From Corticium candelabrum (lineage: Eukaryota; Porifera; Homoscleromorpha; Homosclerophorida; Plakinidae), in assembly GCF_963422355.1 (NCBI RefSeq), contig NC_085094.1, positions 642,501-706,500 of the forward strand: 64,000 nt of DNA, given 5' to 3'. Every line of letters begins with the position of its first letter. Positions within the stretch are counted from its first letter, which is position 1. The notes beneath the pieces were generated by a model. The model did not search any database, was not told the origin of the DNA, and saw nothing but the letters and a program-made list of their open reading frames with translations. The position numbers and the translations under genes are program-made. This document shows, piece by piece, positions 20,126-32,793 of the stretch.

Positions 20126-23100
20126 CTAGCCCTGGTGCGCTGCACCTGGTAGAGATATCTTTCTGCTCATTGTAATACTAGAGATCCCATGTGTAAGTTG
20201 GTGGTGACTTGCACGACTCCCTGTCAAACTCTCTTCTTCAGATACTGCTACATCCCTTCCCATCAACCACCAAGTCTTCATCACACCTTTTCCCTAAGTC
20301 AATAATGTATTTTAAAAATTATCAAGAGCCTTTAACCCATGCTTTATACTGCTAACATACTTTTATGTTGACTTCACCTCTGCATTGCAATGAGAAACCC
20401 CCACCTGACTGTTGCAAGAACTGATAGCAAGAATCACTCAATTGAATCATCTCAGCTAAACAGACAAGTGCTATTGAACTTTTAACAAATCATTGAAATC
20501 AATAAGCATCTGCAAGCTCATTCACATAAATATACGTAGTTGCTAAAATCCAAATACTCACGAAGGCCAGTTGATTCCATTCTAGATGCAGTGTTGACAG
20601 TATCTCCAAACAGACAGTATCGAGGCATTTTCAAACCCACCACACCAGCAACAACAGGGCCAGAGTGCATCCCAACACGAATTTGAAATTGCATGCTGGG
20701 CCAATGAGGAATTTTGAATTGTTTACTCGTTTCCAACAAGTCCAGAGCCATTCCAGCAATTTCTTGTGCATGCTTTAGTCCATTGGGGACTGGTAGCCCA
20801 CTGACAACCATATCTGCAACAGACATTCACTAACTAATTACCTTCAGCCATCTTTGGTAATAAGCAAAGGTGCTGCTACATTGACTTACAAGCATCACCA
20901 ATTGTCTCCACTTTGTAAACATCATAAATGTCAACAATTTTGTCAAAGCATGTATATAATTCATTGAGAAAGTTGATCACTTGCATTGGGGTACTGTCAC
21001 GACACAACATGGTAAATCCCACCACATCGCTATACACGTAGATGAACAGAGGTGATATTAGAGAGAATTAGCTAATAGTTGGTTAATCAACTTTATAATC
21101 AAAAACACACCTAAAGAAGATGGTTACAGCATCATATGCCTTTGCATTTGAACTTTTACCCTGCTGCAAATCATGAGCAACTGATTCAGGTAACATACCT
21201 AACAATGATTTAGACTTAGTTAGTTCACAAACATCACCTAATGAAGAATGAAGTACACAAAAAACCAAAAGGATACTATTTAAAATTATCAGGAGTTTCA
21301 ATTAATGATGTGACACATGCACAATTGACTACAAGATAGATAACACGATAAGTTCAATCTTTAGTTCATAAAATATTAGAAATGCATGTTGCTTCATACC
21401 TCTTGTAGCGATTGGGAGATGCATGACTTATTAATAGTACTAGCACTAAATGAAGGAAAGTTTTCAAAGCATGGTGTATCATACACAAGAGTACACAAAT
21501 AACAATAGTCTACACGTGCTGTGACTAATTCTAATTAGTCAGTTTCACCAGCATCCATATCTCTGCCTGCTGCCTGCTATTGATTCAAACAGCAGGCTTT
21601 ATGTATCACACAGAGCTTAGTTTATTCATCAAGTGCAAAATGAGCAGCAGTAAGACTAACTCCAATCTTGAAGACGCTTAGTATCTATACTATCTCTTTA
21701 ACATAGACTCGTCCCCAGTCCTCCTCCTCGCGCGCACTACACGTGTTTTAGCACGTGCTTTTTGTTCAAAAAACACATGCTAAAACACATGGAGCACGCG
21801 CGAGGAGGAGGACTGGGGACGAGTCTATCTTTAACACACAGCACACTCAACATTAATCTACTATCAAGTCATAAATCAATAAGATCAGTTACAACACTGA
21901 CTGGCGTTAGAAATAAATAAGCAAAGCATACATACTTCAAACATTTGTAATCTGGCACGTCTTAGAAAAGAGTGGTATGACTAAACACAATGTGAAAATC
22001 CTAGCAATTTACATAGTCATTAGAAAGATTTAATATGTAGTGTTAGCTAGAATTTTAGATACATTTCTAAGACTAAAGTGTTTCATAATAATATTTACAT
22101 TTATGTTTCTACATGTCACAATAGCACCAAACTATGTATAGAACTCGGCAAGTTGACAGATCATACTCAATGGTTTTAACTAATGCAGTGCATTCCTCAC
22201 TAGCAGCCTATTTGGATACAGCAACAAATTTGAATCCAAATTATGTACAAAGTATTGTACCAAAAGTTATTTGAAACTATTATATATCTGGACAAAATTT
22301 TTAAATACAGCCAAACTGAAACAATCCTATTGCAGTTTGCCTTGTTAACCCCATACATATCACGACACAAAGGTACATGTACTAAAAAATTAGAAATCAG
22401 GGATGTCTTTGGTATGTCTTCATTCATTACATTGCCATTAATATTGCAGTCATATCTATAAGTACGATATACCATACATACTATATAGCAGGTGGTCTGC
22501 CCGCTTCTTTTCTTGAATCAAGCCTTGCGTTCTTTCAGCAACCAGCATTTCCAAATGTTTAGAGTATTTTTCCATCTATTAAAACAGGTGTTACTTCTAA
22601 CAAAATCAAAGTCTTTCTTCCATTCATATCACCATTCGCATCATGTTGTCAACAGGATTCTCTCGAATTGGATGCATTCTTACTATACATTTTTTCACTT
22701 GGTCAAAAGTTGGTCGTCTGTCTGCCATGCAATCCAAGCATTGTCCAATAAGCTGCAAGTATAGTCCAAGGGTATAAATTATTTAGAATATAGACAGCTG
22801 TAGAAGTAACTTCTCACATTTAAGTAATCTTTACGACAAGGACATGAGTTTTCCTCGCCTTCATCAGATCGAGCCAAATCTGGAGGATTTGGCCTCCAGG
22901 AACCATCCCATTTCACATTTTCCTAAAACATTATTGTTTTAATTGCCAACGTAAACAACTATCAGCAAGCAGATAGGACACATACTGGTGGAATTACTTC
23001 TTCTCTTGAACCAATTTCTGTCAAGATTACTCCAAAACTAAACAGTAAACAGGTTGTTGTTAATAACTACAATTTAATACCTATTCACTTACCTGTAGAC

Positions 23101-25589
23101 ATCTCCAGAACCAGAAGAAGCATAAGGTTCTCCTTCTCGCAATATTTCTGGAGACAGATATGACAAACAAAGTTGAGGCTGGTAAGCATCATAGTTCAAC
23201 TGAGCCTTGACACTGTTATCCTGTTCACGAAGACTTGGTAAACCATAATCAGAGATCTTCACAACCCAGCGATCATCAACAACACAGTTTGACAATTTGA
23301 GTCTTCCATGAAATATCCTCTTGCTATGAAGATAGAGCATTCCTCTAACAATGTCTTTTGCAAATGAGAATCGGAAATCCCAATTCAGAGGAATGTCGTC
23401 ATTAAGGAGCACATCATTCAAGCTGCCTTTTGCACAATACTCAGATATTATAGCCAAGTGGGGATCATCAACTGAGCAGCCAATGAACTTGCACAAATTA
23501 ATGTGATCTAGTTGTCTACAAGTAGAGTTAGTTAATTTATTTAATTAAACATTTGATACAATTCTAGTATCTGATACAAGTAGTAATTTTTGCAAAAATA
23601 TCATTAGGCACACAAAATGTATTTGAATAATTGATCAACAGACTGTTGCTATCCTTAAAGCATACTTCAATTAATTTTTAAAAACTTATCAAAATTCATT
23701 TACCTAGCTACTTCTGTGACTACTAGTACGATTGCAACAATCAAACTGCATATGTGAGGGTATCTTTTACCAAACACAGTAACAATAATATACATTAACA
23801 GTCACCATTCTCACTGCATGCAAAATCAACTGGTCATACGTATATGTTGACTGTTAATGCACTCCACTCCAAGACAGAGACAAACCTGACTTCCAAGACT
23901 TCAGTTCGGATACTGTAAGTAAAACTAAAGTCTGGTTTGTACACCTTCTTGATGGCCACGGTTTGTCCATCACTAAAACAGATATGCACACCAGAGATAG
24001 GACATTGATCTACAGTGCAAAAGTATATCATGTTTACTATATTCCCGTCTGGCTGAACAATTGCCTATGCTGTTGTTGTACCCCATTTAGTTGCATCAGA
24101 CTTACAGCACTTCCCATAAATCCACGCATTTCTATGTCAGGTTTTATGTCGCTGTAGTTCACAATCCAACTGTCATCCCATAGCATTTTCTTCTGTTTGT
24201 AAAAGTACCACTAAAACAGTGACATTCCTGATGCAATTCGTACAGATTTTTTTATAAATTATAAAGTTAGACTTACAACTGCAGCCAGAGAAGTAACCAA
24301 GATAATAACAATTGTAACAAAAATAATACCACCTAACTCTGCCGGAGAAAGAAGGCAACAATCACTCTTACAAGAGCTGCAACTTTCTCCTCTGTCTGAA
24401 TCACAGAGTCCATCTCCACAATCTAGATATTATTAATATAACAAGATTAGCAATTTTCGATCTCAACCTGCAGCCATCTTACATTTCCTAGGTATAACCA
24501 AAGTCTCTGCATGTAAGGCTATTTGCATTCTACCAATCTTGATATGGGCTATGATGCTGTTGAGTCCTACAGATTTCAATGCAACTGTAGTTTGGATTGG
24601 TGTCTCTGGCCTCAGTTTGTCAGCAGTAGCAGGTGTGTGTGTTGCTATAGTTCCTTCTGGTTGAACCCAAGGACCACAAAATTCAATCTGTCCAAAATAG
24701 AGTTATATCATTAAATCATGAAACAAGTTTTTGCAATGCAACACACCAACTCTCGTGCACAAGAGTGAACATTAATATGGTGTAAACAACAATTATCTTC
24801 GTTTGCTATTGCAGCACCAGGACATGAAGTATCTAGACAGAATCTCTCAGCCTCTGAGCCATTTCTGCAACACCAAAGAACGCTATAATTGACATAGAAT
24901 TGCCAACAAGCAACAACTCGCTCACTTGAACTCTTCACTAAAGTAACGTTCCTGCACTGCCCACTGAAAGAACTCGTTTGTGGCGTTTACAAAGTAGCTC
25001 ACGTTAAATTCCTTGTCCTGTTCAAATTCCTTCGGCGGCTTCAATTTCCACGTAACTGTAAGACCTGCAAAGATGTAAGTCCCGCGTCAAAGACGTGTAA
25101 GCAAGCTCCGCCTTCGCCAGAGCTGTGGCCCCGCCCGTAGCCGGCAAGCATGTACCAGCAAAAGAAGCAGTCCCGTTCTTTTACAATATTTTGCAGTAAG
25201 CAGCTGGAGGTACCGTTATATTACACGGTTTAATCAAATGCATTAGAAAACGCAACACTATTGTAAATACCATATTCCCACGAGACCCGCCCATATGTGT
25301 GACGTCCTTTTGCAAGACATAGCCTTACCGCCACATGGGATGTTGTTCGATGGTGACAAATTTCCTTTTAGACGCCAACAGTCGTATTGGTTGTTGTCGA
25401 GGTCGTGCCACGAATACACTGGATGTGCAATCTGGACAACCATACATTAATTAGCTAGGTGCGACGTTTGCTGTAGTTTGAAACACGTAGTACCAATACC
25501 ATGTTACCAGCTACTGCTTTAAAGTTCTTAAAGACACAAGTACGAGTTGATTGCCCTACCTGATACACCAAGATTGCAATTAACAGCAT
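20126..25589 (-). CDS. Receptor guanylate cyclase (18 exons, 845 aa)
   Basis: Exons (minus): 25589-25560, 25431-25329, 25064-24926, 24864-24747, 24687-24483, 24422-24277, 24210-24038, 23972-23886, 23515-23093, 23037-22986, 22922-22818, 22752-22633, 22575-22482, 21198-21111, 21029-20890, 20813-20562, 20455-20361, 20293-20126; 2538 nt, phases agree. It converts GTP to cGMP at the plasma membrane in response to an unknown ligand. Extracellular part 1-228 ends in a Cys module (CGDGLCDS...CSSCKSDC); transmembrane segment 229-247; kinase-homology domain 248 to about 560 with VAIKKV but HGR for HRD and DYG for DFG, so a pseudokinase; linker with NPVDNMM; cyclase from about 599. Metal ligands Asp629 and Asp673, GTP-specifying Glu669 and Cys741, and Asn748/Arg752 are all present, so it should be active. 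The first exon gives a very short leader ([10 protein letters not shown]), with an in-frame stop upstream; an extra 5' exon is possible. Confidence 0.9.
21703..21827. mobile_element. Foldback MITE with 8-bp target duplication (hAT-like)
   Basis: It has perfect 32-bp arms (ATAGACTCGTCCCCAGTCCT... and its complement) around a loop containing CACGTG-type motifs. TCTTTAAC flanks it at 21695-21702 and 21828-21835. An 8-bp duplication is the hAT signature. It sits in the intron between exons 13 and 14 of the guanylate cyclase. Confidence 0.8.
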
Positions 25590-28500
25590 GATGAACAAAC
25601 TTGTGTGAAGTTTCAGCTGATGTTGCAGAAACTATAGGCTCTTCTCTATCAGGTTAGCAAGACTTGGCTCGAAAATTACCTCCTAGATAAATAACAACTA
25701 GAGCAGAAAACGTATGCTACACTCCAAGTCTGGAGTTTGGCGACAACGCCATCAGCAACGTTCTCATTGGGTAATTACAGAACACGTGACTGAATGTGTA
25801 CAGCTGTTGAGTAGGTTGCATGTAAAGAAGGATATCAATCAAGATAATGCACCGCCCTCACAACCAATCATCAAACAATCATCAGACAAGAAAGAAGACC
25901 AGCGTCTTCGAGTCGAAATATTGATGTATCAACTTACACTTGCTTCGGATATCACAGCACTGATTACGAACAGCAGCAGGAACTTCAGCACCCAACTCCA
26001 ACGGTGATAACAATAAAACTACATCAGTAGCTAGCTCACACAGCAGGATTAACATTGTCTAATGATATGCACACATTCGATCGATCACCATGCACCTGGA
26101 TACCCTTGCTGACTCCCACCCACACATTTGACTATATTTGGAATTCCAGTAATAAAAGTTATGGAACAAACTAAAATAACTACAGTTATTCTTACCACGT
26201 TGTATTTGTTTCTTCAACAGATTTTTGTATGGCATGGCCAAGTTAATGCTTGTCTGCAAACTTGCTACAATAATATGTCTTTGAGTTGTAACACTGTTGA
26301 TACTAACTATTTGGAGACAAAATGCGTTCAAAAACATTGCGTTTGTGTACTACAAATAAAATAAAGGCGTTGTCATATTAAATTCTTTGTCTCGGATTTC
26401 AATTAATAAAAACCACATTTTGACGTGTTCAAATTTGTCTTATCATATCAAAACAGCTATCCAAATGTCAGTCTCAAAATTATCCACCATTAAAAGGAAC
26501 GCAAGTTAGCTGACAACTTACCTAGCTACATGGAAGCGTACCGCTCGTTCCATAATTCTCCTTGGTCTTGTAGTGATTCTCTTTGATCCTGTAGTGACTT
26601 ATCAATTAACAAACATTGTATTGCCTATGCTTCACACACGCCCATGATCACCGGCCAACATGTCCTGTTTTGGTACTTCGCACATTGACTCTTGTAAGTC
26701 TCCATAAAACTCCTCTGAAGCTTCAATTTGTATGTCTTCATTGATTGATGCATAAATGGTCATCACATATAGATACCTGGTATGCATATTGAACCTTGTC
26801 CTTAATTAACAACCTGTCTGAACTAGGGTCTTTCTGCTGCTTTCCAATGCATCGTTGCCTCTTTACCCAGCACTATTTCAACTTCACTTCTACGGTTGTT
26901 TGACTGTTGCTTCAATAAACCAGAATAGATAATAAGGTTCTCATTGATTTGTAGTGATCCGTTACCAGGTCCCGTACTTCAGAAGTGCTAGAACTGAATA
27001 GATTATGCTTCTCATTCATAGTATGTAATACATCACGAAGTCTGCTATTCTGCTTGGTTGAATTTCCAAGAGATCTCACATTCTAACATCCTATCCGGAT
27101 GTAACCTCGACACTAAAATTTTAGGCCTCCCTTTGCTTTCGGTGGTCCGACCGCGCGAGGACAGCAACGGGACTGTATCACGTGATGTTCTAACAGAAGT
27201 GGCAATCCAACTAGACGGAAGTAGACATATTGCATCATTACTACTGCGTACTGTTGTCGTGCAAGTTGTCTGGTTGCAGAAAAATCATGCATCAGCTGTA
27301 GTGTGAAACGGAATCCTTCTCTGCCTGATGCCTCTGAACAGTGTTTGGCAGACTAGAAGCGATGTCTCCTACCTTCTGGAAATCTGACTGAATCAGATTG
27401 GCATAGTGCATGCAGATATTGTAAGGTGGCTGGACAGCATTCCAGGTCATCACAACCTGCAGCACTTACAGAAAACAGTGCTTCTTGGATCCAGTCAGAG
27501 CCTGCATTAAGTCATCTAGACAGCCATGATGGCCTATGCACCTCTGGGCAAGTTTTGCTTCTGGTGCTTACAAGATACTTATGAACCAAAACTGATTTGG
27601 CTGAGCACAACATGATACTACTGTACCCTCATGATTAGGTCCATACAACACATACTTTAGAACACACCATATCATGTATTCAAGATACTGGGCAAAAGTT
27701 CCTTGATTTACAGTAGCTTCACTCCTTTTGCAGTAAAGTTAACAGATAAGCAAAGACTGAATAAAAAACGGTGTATGTTCTTTTTAAGTTCTGCATGCAG
27801 CTGCAAAGTGTGGAAAATCACAGCAATAAATCTGATACAACGCATTACAGCCTTCGTCAAGTATTTGGTCCCAAACATGGTCTGTGCTGGTTAATTAAAG
27901 CTACTGATACATCATTTGTTATGCTACATTGCAAATCGCTATTCTAAACACTCTGTGACTTCGCTATGAGAACATAGATAGATGTGAGCACAACCTCAAA
28001 CACTACTGTATAGTTAGTACTGTTGCAGAAAGGACAAATCAGGTAACCACGAGAGATACAATATTTGATTAATGTTATAACCCAATGTACTAGCAGCTAG
28101 AAAACTGACCATTTGCCAGTTGCATTAGTACCTAGCTTGACTAAATGCGATCAATAATTATAACCATTTCTTTTCCTCAACTACACTAGATTTTATTTCA
28201 ACCACATAACTTGCATTACCCAAAAAAATGATATTGAACTTCACTATAAATTCTTTGACTTTGCAAGCACTGCCTTTCTACAAATATGTGTTAATCAACC
28301 GCAGTTACTATAGTACAAATCAACTTCCCTATTCCATAGCCCAAGAAAATGTTCTGCAGCTTCTTAAGTTAAGTGTTACATGAAAAACAAGCATCTGAAT
28401 CAAGTGATGTAACTGCTAATGCAACTTACTGTCAATAAAAAGATTTTATGATTAAGCTAGCTTCTAAGAAAATCCAACACTTTCCAATTACAAATTCTTA

Positions 28501-29032
28501 GTTTGCCATACATATACTGTACACCAAAATTTGAGCAATAAAAAATTAGTAATCAGTCCTCAGAAAATTGTCGGTAGCACAAATGTCAGTGGGTTAGCAA
28601 TGAAATGTCACTTTGAAAACCAAAGCACACAAGCTCAGCACACACTACTAAATACAAACTCCTCTTCCGGCTACAACTGCACAGATCAGCTTAGAAGTAA
28701 CTCCACAATTTTCACTACTACTATGCTATTCAATCTCCATAAAGTATTCTATTAATTAACAATTTAATCATCATGCTATACATGCACACTGTCAAATTTC
28801 TATTTGAGTTATCAGTCTTCCTAATTCCTGACATAAATAATAATTAAATTGCTAATACTCTTCAATAATATACACCTGGTACTAGAAATCTGGTAAGTAT
28901 CTAGTACATCCTTTCAAATATTCACCAAACGACAGTTGTACAACTTAACCAAAGGCGTGTGAGTAGATATAGTCACAATAGCCACAAACATATCTATCAC
29001 AAGGTTATACAGTGTATATTCTAATAACCTTT
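25590..29032. other. Intergenic region between guanylate cyclase and WDR18
   Basis: This contains the cyclase promoter (left end) and WDR18 3' flank (right end). The only recognisable content is a retroelement tail at about 27360-27520. The frame of 97 codons at 25714-26007 and others are unsupported. Confidence 0.5.
27360..27520 (+). pseudogene. Retroelement C-terminal remnant (RWLDSIPGHHNLQHLQKT)
   Basis: Plus-strand translation of about 27424-27500 gives IVRWLDSIPGHHNLQHLQKT and then VLLGS. The same segment occurs at the right end of the window on the minus strand, interrupted by a MITE (62364-62989). Such VLGALGTV...GWL...LQK tails end the ORF of some animal non-LTR elements; this is a small remnant. 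Confidence 0.5.
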
Positions 29033-32000
29033 CTATTTTTTGTGAATATGCATCTCATGAGAAAGCAGCTGAATGCCAAACTGGTACAACTGTTCATTGG
29101 TCAATTCCAACTTCTTCATGTGGCACTGTTCATTATGATCATCTTGCTTATCTCCAACCTGAGTCAGAAAGTCATTTCACGTAATGCGCAAGAATATATG
29201 ACAGAACATTCATACATCAAAGACCGACAATGGCATTTCCCGACTGTAACATGTATGTCTTAGTTCATTTTCATAGTCATCTGACGAAGGTACAAAAACA
29301 GGCAGAACACTGTGAGCATCACAATCTAAATTCCTCAATGCTTTAAAGTCTTCTTTAAGGCTATGTAAGTTTTGTTGCAAAGGCTGAATACAACTGGTGA
29401 AACAAAGTTTGTTCATCAAAAACCTTGGTCGTAACAGTAACGAAACTCCAGCAACTGGTCCTTAGAAAGTGAGGCGTTCACTACAACACTGATTCATCAT
29501 AAAATGAACACAAATAGTAAGCTACCTCTCTGTTTCAAAACTTTAAGGCACTGCTGGCTACCAATATGCCACACTCTTACAGTTTCATCAGATGAGCCTG
29601 AAGAAAGAAAACAGCCATCCAGTGATACAGCCAAACTTGTTACTTGTTGACTAAACACAACATACTATTACATACTAGAGACAACTGAAGATGTCAAAAG
29701 CAAACAGACCTGTGCCCCTGAAGCCTACAGCTATTACTGCTTGCTGATGTAGCCTTTGCCTGTTTCAAAAACATGTACAACTATTTAAATATGTGCATAA
29801 AACAGAAAATAGATACATAAAATGCGTTTCTTATATTTCAGTAAATATACCGGTAGTCAACATAACTCTTACACAAAACACTCTGCTATATTTGATGCAT
29901 AGACGTTGGTCAAATAGAACTGATGAAAATCTGTTTTGAATAGAATAGTTTGGCGGAAGTTCACTTTGTGACATGCATGATGATGGTTTTTATGGCTGCC
30001 CACTGATTTCAGTAATGACACAGGTCAATGTCTGTTTGCTCTCCTGTGTGACACAAGGCCCACACTTGAACAACAATTTCTCCCGCATGAAGAACAAGTA
30101 CATGTATTTGTCACATCAGAAACTGGCACACAATGTAGATGTGCTGTTTTCTATTCTGACGTTTAAGTGATACTGCTTCAACTCTTTTCTCTTCAAAATT
30201 TTCTAGTGAGGAATGACATACATTTCTCCAAGTTGCTCTATCTGACGTTAGCTTATCCAAGTTGTTGGGATCAATTGAACACTTTTTCAAGTTGGTCTTA
30301 TTGGGCCTTTGAACAGTAGTTTTGGCTTTGACTGAGGACATTCTCTGAGTAAGCTGACCAAAAAATAGTCTATCTGAACTGAGATTTGATGAGAAACTAC
30401 TCAATTCCAGGCATATGGGCCTACATACATACATACATACATACACTTCTTTTCTGTTTATTAAAAGAGTCCTTAAGACTCAGTATACATCGTTTTCATT
30501 GCAATCATACGCTAGATACTATTGTCAAATGAATATAGTTATACCTCGTCTTTCTGTAAATGGTCTTCAACAGCTTTTATCCATTATTAAAAACTATTAA
30601 CAGGATTTCTACTCGTAAACGCGATGAATTCAATGTGTATCTTCAATTTACGCTGTCTGTTCCGTTACAAATGTAGGCCCAAGCCATATGAAAGAAAAAA
30701 ATGTAGTTCTCCTCAGCTGCTGCTTCTGATCTGCTGTGCTTTCTTTTGGATTGAATTGTGCCCACAGTCTTGTTTCTGGTAGCGCGTTTGTTATTGATTT
30801 GTCCCTTACCCTTTGGTTGTCTGTTTCTGGTTGTGACTGATTGGTGGTTTCCATTGTTGAGCCTGTCGTCTCTTGCAGAGGTTCCACGGTGTCTTTCGTA
30901 CTTTCAGGATTCTGTTCTGATTGTTCCATATCTGTTGCTGTTTGACTTTCCTGTTCTTTCACATTCTCTGCTTCTTCTTCTTCTTCTTCTTCTTCTTCTT
31001 CTTCTTCTTCTTCTTCTTCTTCCTCCTCCTCCTCCTCCTTCTTCTTTGTTTTCTTGCTGTATTTCTACATTGTGGTTTTTGTCAAGATCGTGGTCATGAT
31101 TCTCATTAGTTGGTCTTCAGAATTCTTATCATTTTCTTGTTGACAGTCCTTTATCATATGAGTGGTGCTTCCGCATCTATAACATGTTGGAGGCTATCCA
31201 GCATATCGCACATGCAGACGTAAATTATGCGCTCTGGGAAATAACCTCTTGGATTCTGTAGTTTGTATACTCTCACTCCCGTTTCCACACGTCGTGCAAA
31301 GGAATACATACTGCTTGTAACTTTTGCAACTTGACCGTTTCCTGCTTTTCTCCAGATAATGACATTATCTGCCATTTCAAAGAGCATTTTGACTGAGACG
31401 AAACCTGGTGGATCTTGTAGTGGCATTACTTCCAATCGAACATTATTCACTATCAGACCTGTCAGTACCAACTTTTCTTTGGCTTCTTCATTCAGCAAGG
31501 TAATCTGCCACGTTTCTGCTATTGTCAGACATGATACACTCTTCCCATGATACACTCTTCCGGCAGTTGCTAAAATAAGCCTTCACTATGTCTTCTGCTG
31601 TCACACCTTCAGCAACCAATCTGACTGACAACGGCCTTTGCAACTTGTCAACTTGTCGGTCGCCATTCTTTCTACTTCTTGATTGTGGTTAGTCTTCCCA
31701 TCGATTAGGCTCACAATCTACGTAGCCTGTCGGTTAATATACCCTTGTGTCTAAAGTTCTCCAAAATGACTTGGAATTCACTCTGTATTGGGAATGTTGG
31801 CGGAGCTACCTCTGGCATCCCCCAGCCTCGCAATACATACATACATACATACATACATACATACATACATACATACATACATACATAAATAAATGGTATA
31901 TTCATCCCAAGAAGTGTGTCCAAGACCCTGCCTAAGTACAACTACTACGGCACAAAGTTAAAAGATCCCTAGACACTAAAACTAAACAGCAAAAGACAGC

Positions 32001-32494
32001 AAGAGTCAAAACTAGCACAGAAGTTTAAGAAATGATTACTACTGTTCGACAAATAAGTCAGAGTCCATCCAACAGTCTGATTTCTTCGACACCAGATTGC
32101 AAATAATGACACCAGATTGCAAATAATGTGCCAATGGAAAGTCTGCACAGCTTTCTGAAAAGGAATTTGATGCTTGCTCACATTGAGAAACCGAAATATA
32201 GGATCAAAGCTACTATAATCTACCAGGCCTCTTACCCAACTTGCAAAGTGTGAAAATGAGCAGTCCACTTAGCTCGTTTACAGGCAGATACCACATTGCT
32301 GTCTTTATTTTCTTGTATTGAAAAGAGGTAGTAAAGTTCTCTTTAAAACACACTGTCTAATCTCCTTTGTTTCTGGCATCATAGGGTGAAGAGATGAGTT
32401 GGACATGACTGATGGGAGTACATATGGTAAGCCTGGAAGGTCAACAGAGAATGCCCAGGATCTTGGTAGATGTTTTTCTAAGAACAGGTTGCAT

Positions 32495-32563
<69 letters not shown>

Positions 32564-32738
32564 TACATTTTTATATTATGATTGAGAGTCCTTACGACTT
32601 CTAAAACAATAACAATCACAATCTAATTAAATCGTTTACACTAAAACGTCCAGCTAAAGATGGCTAAAGACAGTCATGTAGTTGTAAAAAACCTGGTCTA
32701 TACTTTTCACAAACGATTTCCAAATGTTTCAAAAGGTG

Positions 32739-32793
<55 letters not shown>

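Noticed and set aside
24010..24105. Strong-looking donor GTAAGT at 24105 in the cyclase gene
   Set aside because: Using it breaks the frame. Extending the exon to 24038 and entering at 23972 keeps phase and gives the expected [15 protein letters not shown] kinase-homology sequence.
30758..31109. Leu/Phe-rich ORFs on the plus strand
   Set aside because: Antisense translation of the CTT/CCT repeat in the ORF1 remnant.
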